A stretch of DNA of 64,000 bases. Source: Adineta ricciae. Taxonomy: Eukaryota; Rotifera; Eurotatoria; Adinetida; Adinetidae. Under the pieces are notes generated by a model. The model was not told the origin of the DNA and searched no databases. It saw nothing but the letters and a program-made list of their open reading frames with translations. Location of the stretch: the NCBI GenBank assembly GCA_905250025.1, contig CAJNOJ010000001.1:930001-994000 (forward strand). Reading direction: 5' to 3'. Positions 11,523-24,210 of this stretch are shown here, piece after piece (the first letter of the stretch is position 1; each line of letters starts with the position of its first letter). The translations under genes and the position numbers were made by a program.

Positions 11523-13979
11523 ACTCGGTCGTTCAATCTAACTATTTCGTCTCCATTGATTAGTAAAGACGGAAATCTCAAACATACGTCACTTTCTTGC
11601 GCTTACAACCATCACAGAGAGATATGCCGACTTGTCTCTCATACAATCATCGCGGCTTCGTTTTGTTAATAATGTATCATAAAGAAAACAAGGGGCAAAT
11701 CGAAAGAGTAAGGCAAGCCTAAAGAAAAATCCGTTGTCTTTATCTTCTATCCATTACCAACAGACTAGAGTACAAAAAAGAAGGAATCTGAGTATTGTTG
11801 ATGTTGATAGCAATGAAGCGCATCAAGAAAAAAGACAAGCAGAGAGAGAGAGAGAGAAAGAGGAGAAGAAGAAGAAGAATAGTCAATGAAACGGGATGGA
11901 TTTTTTTGTCTCTTAATTGTGCTCTTCACTAGAGTTTTTTTTCTCGCAGATTTTTTTTCTTTGTCCCAATATTGAACTTTCATTATTGTCTTTACATCCG
12001 TTGAGTCTTTCTTGACTGATTATATATCAAATTGCTAAATTGACAAGAGTGGAACGACGAAAGATCGAACAAGAAAGTAATTTTTATCAATGTTTGCCGG
12101 TTTTTGTTAGTGAGCACCATGAAAGTTATTCACATTTTGCATATGATAATGACTATCAATGTTCTTTTATATTAGCCATATGCTAAGCAATTAAACGCGC
12201 CTATGTTTACTCTACCCCAATGTGTAATATAAAACTGGAAATGTGCTTTTCTCGTGTTTATAGGAAAATAAAACCGAACGACGAAATGTTTATTATTAAT
12301 AATGATTTAAGATCGACTGACGTTTATCTTAATAAGCAAAACAAGAAATGAAATCATTTCCAGGATGTTTTGATATGCTGTTCAAAGTCATCTGCTAGGC
12401 ACAACTCGATCTTAGCAGTTGCGAGAAGTGCAAGTAGATCAAAGACAGTTTATTCTAAGCAAATCTGATTAACATGATATGTTAATGTCTCTCGTATTAA
12501 CGCTTGATCGAAATGACAGGAAGAAGAATGTATCGATACTGTAAATCTTAACGTGCGTGTGTATTCGATTAGAATCTCGTAGATGTCTAATCAAATCAAT
12601 GATTTGCAATCAGAGAATTCCAAATCGATTACGAAAGATATCTTTCGCAGGAGAAATACAACGAGAGACGATGACTGTCTGCTTACTTTTTGTTCACACT
12701 TGTTGCGAGCATGGTTTGGTCGAAATGAATGGAAGAGTGCTTTAAACAAACATCATCATCGGCGCAGATCGATTGTTTAATGTGTGTAAATCCGTCAAGG
12801 TACTTTTTCGGAAGAAGTAAGATCGTCGATTAGAATGACAAATATCTTTAATGGTCAAAAGAAAAGATAAACAATGCTGGAAATGAGCACTTGAAAAACT
12901 AAGGAAAAGGAAAAAAAAGAGAAAGATATTCGAGATGATTTATTGATGATTATTAATGGATTCAGAAACGGTTCATCTTCGTCTAAATTTCATTGATTCA
13001 ACATTACTCATAGTCCACCGTGAATGAAGAAACCTAGGGAAGTACTTCAAAGAGAAATGAATGCGAACCAACGTTTGCAGCACGATTTATATCAATGGAC
13101 AAAACATGTAAAATGAAGTGGAAACTCATTCTTTCCGGAGATTAACAGCACTTAAGTAATAAATACACGCACCCTCACAAGTGACTAATGCTGGTCTTCC
13201 CCTAAAGACATAGACATATGGTCTGTATTGCACTTAAACTCTTAGCTCCGAGTCTATTTGATGAGAGTATAAGTTCTGTTCTATACGAAATGATATCAAG
13301 AGATCATTAACTACCGTTTAATTCGCTATGGATTACTTACATCATCATTTCCACGTCTGAATTCAATGACATCAATACGTTGTTGACAACTTATCAGCGG
13401 CAAATCTCATCGTCAGAGACACCCACAGAAACACTTCGTCCAAAGGATTTTTATTCATTACTCCAGTTGATCTACTTTTAGTTCTTCATTCACTCTAATC
13501 CAAAATGTCATCTGTGACATTCACAAGACACAAAGCAGGGTTGAATAGAACTGTTAACGTGCTGCCTGTTGCTTTTCACGAATGATACCAGTCATCGAAT
13601 GCATCGTCGAGTTTTAGTGCACGACGCAATTGAAAAAAACAAGGGTGTGTTCTTTTGAACATTATGAGTTGTCTTTTCATGAATACATGTTTTATTTGTA
13701 TGTTTGTTATATGGAAAGAAGAAGAAGATAGGAGCTATTGATTTTTAGTCGTAGACAAGAGAAATTACTTTAGAAGTCGAAACAGATAAGTATTGAAAGA
13801 AACATATGACAAAGATAGATTCCACACAAAACACACATATAAGATCTATGTGGAATGAAAAGAAAACTACAGACAAACATACAGAAGCAAACTACAATGA
13901 AATCAATGTACAACATGTGAGAAGTGAAAAAGAAGAAGAAGAAGAAGCAGAACATTGAAATAATTGAGTTGAATGCGTC
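11523..13979. other. Long intergenic stretch between Kv1 and CtBP
   Basis: No convincing coding region is visible. The two overlapping frames at 12557-12780 have no recognisable pattern. An (AG)n tract with a GAA run lies at 11840-11880, and another GAA run at 13930-13948. The left end should carry the distal promoter of the Kv gene, and the right end the 3' UTR of CtBP. Confidence 0.45.
11840..11857. repeat. (AG)n microsatellite
   Basis: A dinucleotide tract followed by an imperfect GAA run to about 11880. Confidence 0.8.
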
Positions 13980-15613
<1,634 letters not shown>

Positions 15614-16911
15614 TCAACATTCGAAACTAGAATGAAAAAAAAAAGAAAGAATATGCTAATGAGGTACTTAGCAAATCAAAAGAGAACGATTAAATGACTG
15701 ACTGACAGTCGATTACAGTAAGAACAAAGATAAAACAAATAAACAAATGGCAGCAAGTTAAAAGTAATTCAATTGGGCTAATTGGCCAATGAAAGAATAG
15801 CTTAGAAATATGATTTGGCACAGATGGCGCTAGAATTTACCGTTCTTTCCCCAAATAGAGTACTTTATTACTAATGCGATTAAATTTATCGATGACGAAA
15901 ACCGAGAATCGTTTGTGTTGTCTTCATCTAAGGCAAGAAAATATAGATGGCGACAGTAGCATCCATCACCGCGTATATCACAACTCCGAAAGAACTTTTA
16001 TTAATATACTTACGAAACGCCTCTAACACGCCAAGCTTATTTTGTATCTTAATTATTCTGCCAAAAAGGATATGTCTAAATGGTTTGCACATGCACACAA
16101 TATCAAATGGAACTTATAATTAGAAGTTCTTTCAATTGATAAGAAACGAAGCATTAAGTATAAATCTTTATTGAATTCCAAAATACATATCATAATTTAT
16201 TTTTAAGAAAAAACATTTGTAAGAAATACGCTAGATTTCTTTGACAAAGAGCAAATTCGCATAGTGGAAGATAATGAAATGAGAGAGTACACATAATCAG
16301 CATTTCTTAATGCTAGATTAGTTGCATTGTAGCGCGTTCTCTTTGAAAGTAACGCCTGACCAGAAATACACTCGCTGACTTGAATAAATGAGAAAACATT
16401 AATCGTATTCTGGAAAGCAAAAATAGATATTTCGAAGTTCGTCGTCGTTGGTGAAAACGAATTAAGTTAAAAATATTCATAATAAGACGACATTTTTACT
16501 GTGTTTGACGATGAATAATTTCAATGTCATTTTATTAATATTAATACTAAAAGAAAATATTTGAAGTGTAGAAATTCTAGAAGCTCAGAAGTATCCTCAT
16601 TAACTCTATCCTCTCAGAATAAAATTATCTCGATTTTCACAGGGCAAAAGGAAAGCTTGGTAGCTACATCATTCTCGCAGCAGGTATCGTATTATCATAG
16701 CGTGTCATTAGCAACGAACTCTGATGGTTGGCAAGGACATCTGCATGATACTTTTCCATCAGTCTTTTGAACTGCAGCATTTTGGCAGCTTAGAGAAGCA
16801 CTCCAAGTGCAAGATTTAACTTTTGAAGAATAAAAAAGAACTTTCTATGACGGTATGATTAACTTACATGTAAGGAATAATTCGTGTGCTGTTTATCGTG
16901 ATGGAAAAAGT
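15614..16911. other. Intergenic stretch, CtBP promoter side
   Basis: It should contain the CtBP promoter and 5' UTR at its left end and the 3' UTR of the GT25 gene at its right end. A plus-strand frame at 16561-16770 has no recognisable pattern and is not supported. Confidence 0.4.
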
Positions 16912-17904
16912 CTATTTCCATATTCCATTTTCATATTTTTCCCTCCAGAATTCCGCTTTTGTTAGATTTGCTAGTTTCAGCGTTGAATTTCGTAGCTTGC
17001 CGTATGGCTCAACTCCATTCAACCATTGTACGAATGTGTAAATAGAAAATTGTATGTAATAAATCCATGATTCTCGATCGATTTGATTGACATCGGAGGG
17101 ATTGTTTTTCGAAACGGGTTTTTGTATTGCCAAAGGAGGATGTAGGCTATACGCGATCAGTTGATGGCTACTGACAAGTTTAACTAATGAATCATCGATA
17201 GGTCTAGAAGGATTTGGTAGAAGATAGACGAGTTTTCTTGCTGTATCTGATCGAATTGCATATGCATGTGTGCAACTTGGATGACGGGCTTGATGAATAC
17301 GATAGGAATACTTCAATGACTGATGGATAAGTTTTCCTGCCGGATTTGCACAATGACCCAAATAAATCAAATCTGCTTGATTCCAAATTGAGTTTGGTAT
17401 CGACTGAATGACTTGCGGGGTCATCATTTCCAAATCGATGTCATCTTCGAACACAAGTGACCAAATATTATTCTGACAAGACGTTGTATTAGCAATAGTT
17501 ATCCATACACGCATATGACTTGCCCAACAAGCTAACTCGGTGGTTTTGAAAAAGAAATTGTGTTGCTTTCGACTGAGAATCTCTTTGGACAATACGGAAT
17601 ACGCTGGAACGATAAATGCGTCTAAATTTAATGCTTGCATAATAGCGATAGATTCGGTTCGTCGATCATTGCGTACTGGTAAATTAATTATGTAGACTGA
17701 TGATATTGTGCCTAGGTTTGTTTGATTTCCGGTAATGTGTAAAATTGATGAACGATCAAACGGTTCGATTAGTTGGACTGACGATGAAATGAAGTGAGAT
17801 TTTCGATTTGATAAATAATTGATAGTAAAAAAAAGAAATGCAAAGAGTAACAGAGTGATTGTTTTATGAGTTTTTCTATGCAATCGTCGCGTAGAGAAGG
17901 CCAT
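16912..17904 (-). CDS. Glycosyltransferase family 25-type enzyme, intronless
   Basis: The gene is a single exon of 330 aa starting at the ATG at 17904; the open frame extends 11 codons further upstream but without an ATG. A signal-anchor (ITLLLFAFLFFTINYLS, about 14-32) predicts a type II Golgi or ER protein. GT25 features are VYIINLPVRNDRR (donor-site start), ACWASHMRVW, the acidic metal-binding VFEDDIDLE at about 151-159, DLIYLGHC, and CTHAYAIRSDTARKLV. The family transfers sugars from nucleotide donors; animal members modify collagen hydroxylysine and bacterial members act on LPS. This short stand-alone form resembles the LPS/fungal type more than the long collagen galactosyltransferases. 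Intronless structure among intron-rich neighbours hints at horizontal origin. The acceptor is unknown. Confidence 0.8.
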   Translation of the reverse strand: MAFSTRRLHRKTHKTITLLLFAFLFFTINYLSNRKSHFISSSVQLIEPFDRSSILHITGNQTNLGTISSVYIINLPVRNDRRTESIAIMQALNLDAFIVPAYSVLSKEILSRKQHNFFFKTTELACWASHMRVWITIANTTSCQNNIWSLVFEDDIDLEMMTPQVIQSIPNSIWNQADLIYLGHCANPAGKLIHQSLKYSYRIHQARHPSCTHAYAIRSDTARKLVYLLPNPSRPIDDSLVKLVSSHQLIAYSLHPPLAIQKPVSKNNPSDVNQIDRESWIYYIQFSIYTFVQWLNGVEPYGKLRNSTLKLANLTKAEFWREKYENGIWK

Positions 17905-19320
17905 TTCCCTACTAATCAAAACTGCAAAGGAGTGCACTTAAGATTCATATCAGGATGGTGGCTTATAGTTTTTAAAGAAGATTATACTCCATTATTCGAC
18001 ATCTCTACATACGGCTCACATGGCTCGTCTTCCTTTTCTTCTCTTTTCTCTCGAACTAGCATAGCGGTAGCCTTGAAACTCTAAAGCGACTAGTTCTTTT
18101 TCTTACACAAAAACAAAGAATGCACATTAGACTTCGGATCTGAATATTGCAAAAAACAGCAATTAACCTTATCGTAATGAATACGTAGAGTATATTCTGA
18201 ATATTTAATCAGTCGCTTGGATCAAAGACTCCATCAATAAAGAATATATAGAGATGTCAACGAACGTGTATAAATTTTTGACAGTATATTCTATAAACGT
18301 CGATGACTCTTCAGAATAACGACTTCCTCAATTGATTGGAACGTGTAACCACTGACATATTCTAGCAGCGAGGTAATTATCATTAATCAAAATGTATTAA
18401 CTATATTCTGGTTGACAGAATTATATTTAATCTTTCATTTAATGACCATTATTACGCACGTATGATAATTCCAAAGGAAGTTTAGATGAAGGAATTAAAG
18501 ATATGAGCAGGTATTCTTGTTTCACAACTTTAGGAATAGGTTCTTTCTAGACGCTTAACACATCTACTTTTATCCTGTTTTGTGTTCGAGAGAATGTTTA
18601 GTTTCCCTAAGGATTGCTTGATCCGCCTGAATGTTTTCAAGTTCAAACGTTGTACGCACAAGACTTGATGTCATCTCATGGCGTTTAAGAACGTAAGGCT
18701 TATGATACCATAAAGTTTTCAGTATGACTTTCCTATAATTTTTCTAAGACTTTGTCACTCGGATAAATAATGCGAAGATATGTGGAGGTGAAGTTGTCAA
18801 AAGCGGTTTTTTTTACATTCTGCACTAGTAATATCCATCACCTATTATTTGTCTCTTGTGTTCATTAGTGCGAATATATCCGGTGAAATCAAAAGTATTT
18901 GTAACAAAATCCAGTTGATCTTTTTTTCTTTTGAAAGATTGCTAGCTCTGTATGTTCTCGAAAAACAATTAGTGTGTGACGAGCCTAATAATACATTGCA
19001 TGATTCGTTTTTCTTCCAGTTAATGAGCAGTATTGAAATAGTACATTCTATTGGGGAGTCAAATGACGTGAATATCAGTACCACTGCTCTCACCGAAGGC
19101 GAACAATGTAAATATGTGGGTTAAGAATCTGTTTCAATGTTAATGATAGGAAAAAGTACATCATTTTGTTTTTGAATAAAAAAACACTATATAAAGCGTT
19201 TTCTGACATTATCGATGCATCGGATTGACTGCTTTTATCAATTATACGATATTGCAGCTGTTTCCACACTACATAATGTGCTAAAAAAGTACAAAAAATA
19301 ATATAAGATGGAGTGATCGA
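17905..19320. other. Intergenic stretch between divergent genes
   Basis: It lies between a minus-strand gene (GT25) and a plus-strand gene (secreted repeat protein), so both promoters fall in it. The overlapping frames at 18845-19353 on both strands show no protein pattern. Confidence 0.4.
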
Positions 19321-19330
19321 TATATAAAAG
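19321..19330 (+). promoter_or_regulatory. TATA box of the secreted repeat protein gene
   Basis: A perfect TATATAAAAG lies 72 nt upstream of the ATG at 19402. That spacing fits a transcription start near 19350 and a 5' leader of about 50 nt. Confidence 0.6.
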
Positions 19331-19401
19331 TATGGAATTTCTGTCACTAGCAATCATCAGTTCGACAGTCCAGTTGATTTCCAGTTTCTCTTCAAATAAC
19401 C

Positions 19402-20262
19402 ATGGTACCACGAATCTTTATTATCCTCTTATTCTCAGCTATTGCTTTGGTAGCAGTACAATCGAATTCCGTGGCTGCTCCGGAAAATCAAGTGAACAAT
19501 CAAGGTACAGCCGGCGTTCAGAATCGACGCACAACAGGAAGTAGTAGAAAGATTTCACAATTGCAAAAAAATAAAAAACTTAATCTTTCACAAAAACCTG
19601 CTCAAGCAACACTTTTGAAATCGAATGGAACTGGAGGTAACAATGTCTCAGGATTGGCTGTACCACACACTCAAACAGATAAATCGAACAACACTGCTCA
19701 ATCGAGCCGGCCACAAATCCAAGGGCAGAAAGGTGTCGGTGGTTCACACTCATCTAGTCAACAAAATAACGGTACCGGCAACATTACACAAGTCTCGGTA
19801 TCAGTTCGTCAAGGTGGATCATACGACAATACTACGCGATCAAGCCAACCACAAGTCCAAGGGCAAAAAGGTGCCAGCACTTCGCGCCCTGCTGTATCTA
19901 CCGGTCAGAAGAATGGAACTCGCACTGGTACGCAAGTCTCAGTTTCAGGTAACCGAGGTGGTAATAGTTCCACATTGGTAACAGTTGTACGCCAAGCCGA
20001 TGCGTCCAATAACACTATTCGATTGAATCCATCATTGAGCAAAGAAAATAACAATGGCTTTTTCCTATTACCATTATTTCAAAATAGTAAGAACCGGAAC
20101 CAACCAGTTACGTCGCCATCGTCAACACCAAGCACCAGTTCACACAATGCTACACGAGCAAACTCATCAGCCAAAAAGATTAATCAACAAGGTCATAAAG
20201 GTTCAGCCAGTAGCAACTCATCAACAGCTCGTAATTCGACTGCACGCTCAGTAAAGGCTTAA
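19402..20262 (+). CDS. Secreted Asn/Ser/Thr/Gln-rich repeat protein
   Basis: The gene is a single exon of 286 aa. A strong signal peptide (MVPRIFIILLFSAIALVAV, cleavage near QSNSVA) is followed by a low-complexity chain rich in N, S, T, Q and G. It has many Asn-X-Ser/Thr sequons (NGT, NNT, NIT, NTT, NAT, NSS, NST). Two copies of a 46-residue unit are visible, each with PQ(I/V)QGQKG and TQVSVS. No Cys, no fold and no enzyme motif are seen. A heavily glycosylated secreted or extracellular-matrix protein is the likeliest reading. It has its own TATA box upstream and poly(A) signals downstream. I do not recognise the family. Confidence 0.75.
   Translation: MVPRIFIILLFSAIALVAVQSNSVAAPENQVNNQGTAGVQNRRTTGSSRKISQLQKNKKLNLSQKPAQATLLKSNGTGGNNVSGLAVPHTQTDKSNNTAQSSRPQIQGQKGVGGSHSSSQQNNGTGNITQVSVSVRQGGSYDNTTRSSQPQVQGQKGASTSRPAVSTGQKNGTRTGTQVSVSGNRGGNSSTLVTVVRQADASNNTIRLNPSLSKENNNGFFLLPLFQNSKNRNQPVTSPSSTPSTSSHNATRANSSAKKINQQGHKGSASSNSSTARNSTARSVKA
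19702..19977 (+). repeat. Two 138-bp tandem coding units
   Basis: The units start at 19702 and 19840 and align codon for codon (TC[G/A] AGC C[G/A][G/A] CCA CAA [A/G]TC CAA GGG CA[G/A]). They encode the two diverged 46-residue repeats of the secreted protein. Confidence 0.6.
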
Positions 20263-20362
20263 ACGCACAACCTATGAAAAATGTTGCGCGAAAGTTTTGG
20301 ACATAACATAAGAAAGAATTCACTGAGAAGATTATATAGTTTTTGGTGATGGTACTGAGACT

Positions 20363-20411
20363 AATAAAATGGGCATCATAAATTTGTACCTACTTATAAT
20401 TCTGTAATAAA
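20363..20411 (+). terminator. Poly(A) signals of the secreted repeat protein gene
   Basis: AATAAA occurs at 20363-20368 and again at 20406-20411, about 100-145 nt past the stop codon. Confidence 0.5.
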
Positions 20412-20561
20412 TAGCAACATTAGCGTGATTTTTTAATCCAATGGACTGAGACACATACTGTTACTCGATACAAGCATTTGTATTACGTTCGTTTGCGTAA
20501 ATGCACAACTATCATTTCGATACATGTATTTCAGAAAGACAAAAACAAGTCCAACATTATG

Positions 20562-23273
20562 TCAATAGACGGTTGGAATAGGTCGTTTACGAAACTCTTT
20601 CCATGCTTGTTTAAGATAAGCTCGAAGATCTTCATATCGTTCCTGGCTAGTATACATTCGCAGCTGAGGTAACTGAGTTGATTGAGAAGACATTGTCTAA
20701 ACACAAAGATACACGTATGTACCCATTAGATCGAAATGAACGGCAACACAAATAGTTACGCGTACCAAAGGATAAGTCGGTAGAGATTCATTTAACGTTG
20801 CGTCTGCATCCGAAAGAAGTTCGATTGGAACTACCATTTCATTATTATAATTCGAAACACTACATCAGAGGTAATTGATTCGATGAAATATTTCATTACA
20901 ATATGTAGCTTTTACCTGGGTGAAACGCCTGTAGAACGAGAGTACGTTTTCGGCATGTCGAGGGATGTTGTTCGCATCAGAGCACTTCTAGTCGGTCGTG
21001 CAATATTCTGCAATAAGAAATCTGAGATGTGGTAAGACAATATTGATACATTTCGTATTTACGTATCGTGTTAACGCTCGGATTTGTGTTTTCGAATCTT
21101 CGCCAAGTTGTGCATGCCATTGTTTGAGACGATCTTCAATCTTGCTAACGCGAACATGATCATGAGTTACATACTGTACTGCAGCTGCCGTTCCCAATGC
21201 TGCTGGTCGGATCGAACGTGCCGGCGAGGTATGACTCGCCGTTGGATAATGAGGCGAAGGAGTTCTCAGTCGCCGGTTATGCTAAATTAAATTCAATCAA
21301 GACGATTTGTAGACTAGAATAAACAGAACAAACCGGATAAGAATGATTGTTATGAAAACGTAACAGCCATGATTGTTTATTTTGATACTGTTGCTGTTCG
21401 TCATTGATGACGGGTGCTAACTGCCGTTTCATTAACGATGTAAATAGAGGTAGATTTAAAATACGTGGTGGATACGCTTGCAGTGTCAGAAGAACAGTTT
21501 CTCGCAGTCGTTCACTCAGTCCTTGTGTTGCATGACGTTTTTGTAAACGAGTAAAATTGTGTTTTAAAATGTAAAATAAATCACATGGTGCTGTACATCT
21601 TGCTGAGTTCATATGTGTTAAAAGATCACAAACAAATGATTCTAGGCCAATGATATCACCTGCATTCAATAGGGCGACTTGAATAGTACGATAGGCGCGC
21701 TCTTTTTCTGCTTCAGCAAATGTCATTGAACGACGTTTGATCGAAAAGCTTTCACTTCTCGTCGTATGTGTTTGACGAGATAATTGTAACATTGGAAAAT
21801 ATAATTCTAATGCACGTCTATGGAAATGTTTGCAAAGCTAGTGAATTGCACACGATTATATATCTATTTACTGTTTCATCGGATCAGATTGTGGTAGAAG
21901 ATGTGGATACTGTACCCAATGCAACAATGGATCCATACTTAATTTGACTTCTCCACTAATGAAAGAATGGATTTACTTTGGAATAGGAATCAAGAAGATT
22001 TCGTTTTTACCTCCAAATAAAATAGACTGCATCGGCTGGTGCACCTTGTTTATATAAGACACTATCATATGCAAATCTACCCCGTTCTAAACTGAGACTA
22101 ACCAGGCGTTTCAATCGTGCTGACCATGATGAAAATAAAGGACTACGATTGATAAATTCGGTTTTTTCTTGTAATTCCTTTTCATGGACTGATTTCAATG
22201 TTCTAGTATTAGTCAGGTCATTAAAATTCGAATGAGTTTTGCATGAACATACCGATTAAACACTTCTCGATCAACAACCAAGAGATCGGTAGGTGATGTT
22301 GTCATTACTGTTGCGCTACGCGGTTCATTTGTGATAAGTGCACGTTCTCCAAAATCAGACCCACCCACTAAATAAACAAGTTTTCGCTCATAAATTCATC
22401 GATTGATAGGTGAAATAAACATTAGATTCACAATAGTTTTTTCGTGAACAATTTGGTTACCATGACATACCATTATCTATCTATTTTTTTCCAAATAAAC
22501 ATGTTTCCTAAGTGGCAATCTTAGCAAAGTTCTTCAAAATTCATGTCTCTCTTTTAAGTAATCATAGATGATATAATATTTAAGTGTCTGTAGAAACAAA
22601 ATTTTAATAACCACCTTCCAACATGACAAAAATTATTTAATCGTGGAGAAAAATCTCAACGGATTTGTTAATTTAGAACCGACTGATTATTGATATATGT
22701 ATTTCGCAACTTTATCTATCAGATAATTGATCACTTTGAATTGGAAGTAAACCTTACCTAAAGTCACAATATAATTGCCAAAAGTTTGCCCAATGAACTC
22801 TTCGCGTTTCTCAGGGTCGTCGTGTAATTTCGTCAAATCCATCTCAAAAGTGCCATCTGTTTCAAATGACTTTGGTGTCTCATCGTCAAGACGATAGATG
22901 TTCACTGAACCTTGCAATATAATATAGAATCTAGCGATAAAAATGACATAGAAAATCTTCGGCCAGTCGGCAGCTCACATCACTTACGTATCACCCGGAT
23001 CATTTTGTCGTATAACAACATCCCATGCTGGACGTCGTTCCAACATAATTGTCTTACATATATCATAGATAATCTCTAGATGAAGCGAAATATTAGTGAG
23101 ATTAGATCGAATGAAAAGTCTATTTTACCATCGGATATTTTCTGAAAGATTCCTTGTTTCTTCTTCAATGATTGTTTCAACCAAGGAACTATGAAATCAT
23201 TCACTTCAGTGATTGTTCTTTGCTCAGGTGATTTACTAGCAGCACGTATCAATGTTTCGTAATTAAGCGCCAT
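20562..23273 (-). CDS. Protein with tandem cyclic-nucleotide-binding domains, CNBD2-like
   Basis: Eleven exons (23273-23129, 23075-22988, 22930-22758, 22367-22253, 22202-22011, 21955-21872, 21817-21334, 21281-21063, 21007-20916, 20859-20766, 20696-20562) give 606 aa. The first CNB domain spans roughly 45-175: VVIRQNDPGDTFYIILQGSVNIY, then the phosphate-binding cassette FGERALITNEPRSATV, whose Glu and Arg are those that hold the cyclic phosphate. A second, partial CNB follows (FAYDSVLYKQGAPADAVYF, SGEVKL) without a clear cassette. The C-terminal half is Ser/Thr/Arg-rich and unrecognised. There are no transmembrane or kinase domains, so it is a soluble cAMP/cGMP-binding regulator. The CNBD2 assignment is by general layout only. 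The intron after 21334 has an unusual GTTTGT donor. Confidence 0.8.
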
Positions 23274-24210
23274 ATCAAGAGAAGATTTTTACATGAATTA
23301 CGCCCGTTTTTAAAGAAAGAAATAACAGTGAGAAGAAAAAAAAGCGTAAAGATGTATGTGCTCTCTCCCTCTCCCTCTCTCTCTTTCTCTCCGTTAGCGA
23401 TCAATACAAGGGCATTATAGTGTTCGGAAGCACAATGATCAAACAAACAGCACTGTCATTGCTAGCAACTTGAGTGTCCACATTCAATGCAAAGAAAACT
23501 GAGAAAGAGAAGTTCAATCAACGCCAGGAGAAACGAGCCGATTAAAATAATAGAGAGAGAAGGAATGTTGTATCACAGTGTGTGTTTTACGTAGAACAAT
23601 CTTATTGAGATTTGTGTTTTAAATCCAGAATAATGTTTCTTATCTTTTATCAGAATATAATCAGTACGAAAGCATAGATTTGCTCAGTATTCTTTTTCGT
23701 TTTTGAAAATAAGAATTGACGAAATTAAAGTTGTTTCATTTCGATTACAAACGATTGAAGTACTTCTTTGATATAATGCAGTCGATAATATTTCAATGAT
23801 CGTTGTAAGAAAAAAAAAGAGAAAAACGAAAGCGGATTTTTCTTTTGAGACAGTCAACTTTTCAAGGTAATATCTTTCTTGACAAGAAATACAATTTCAG
23901 TCGTACGTTTTCTTGTCCTCGAAATCATCGTTTGTTTCTGTTTTCCATTCAAATCGAATGGCCAAGGTCAAGAGATAATAATCAAACATTGTGTCTGTAA
24001 ATTTACATCGAAAAATAGCTACATACATATAAAAAAGCTTACTTTCTATTAACGCCAGATTGTTATGAAACGATTTGATGATTATTGACAGGACAGACAA
24101 AAATAAAAGTAGAGCTCTTCCAAATATAATCACTGATTCTCTATCAGTAAAACGGATTGATACTTAGGAAAATTTATTCTTTAAGCCAACAAAAAAATAG
24201 TTTAACAAGC
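23274..24210. other. Intergenic stretch with a CT-rich microsatellite
   Basis: This holds the promoter side of the cyclic-nucleotide-binding gene, with a CT-rich tract at 23361-23391. The 23897-24133 minus frame has no recognisable pattern. Confidence 0.4.
23361..23391. repeat. CT/CCT-rich microsatellite
   Basis: An imperfect pyrimidine tract about 110 nt upstream of the start codon of the cyclic-nucleotide-binding gene; it may lie in its 5' UTR or promoter. Confidence 0.7.

Noticed and set aside
12557..12780. Two overlapping plus frames
   Set aside because: No domain, no repeats, no splice partner.
13770..13955. Phe/Cys-rich minus frame
   Set aside because: It is a low-complexity frame in the CtBP 3' region.
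21818..21871. Nearer acceptor (CACTAG) in the cyclic-nucleotide gene
   Set aside because: Using it puts an in-frame TAG after about ten codons; the CCATAG acceptor 17 nt further on keeps the frame.
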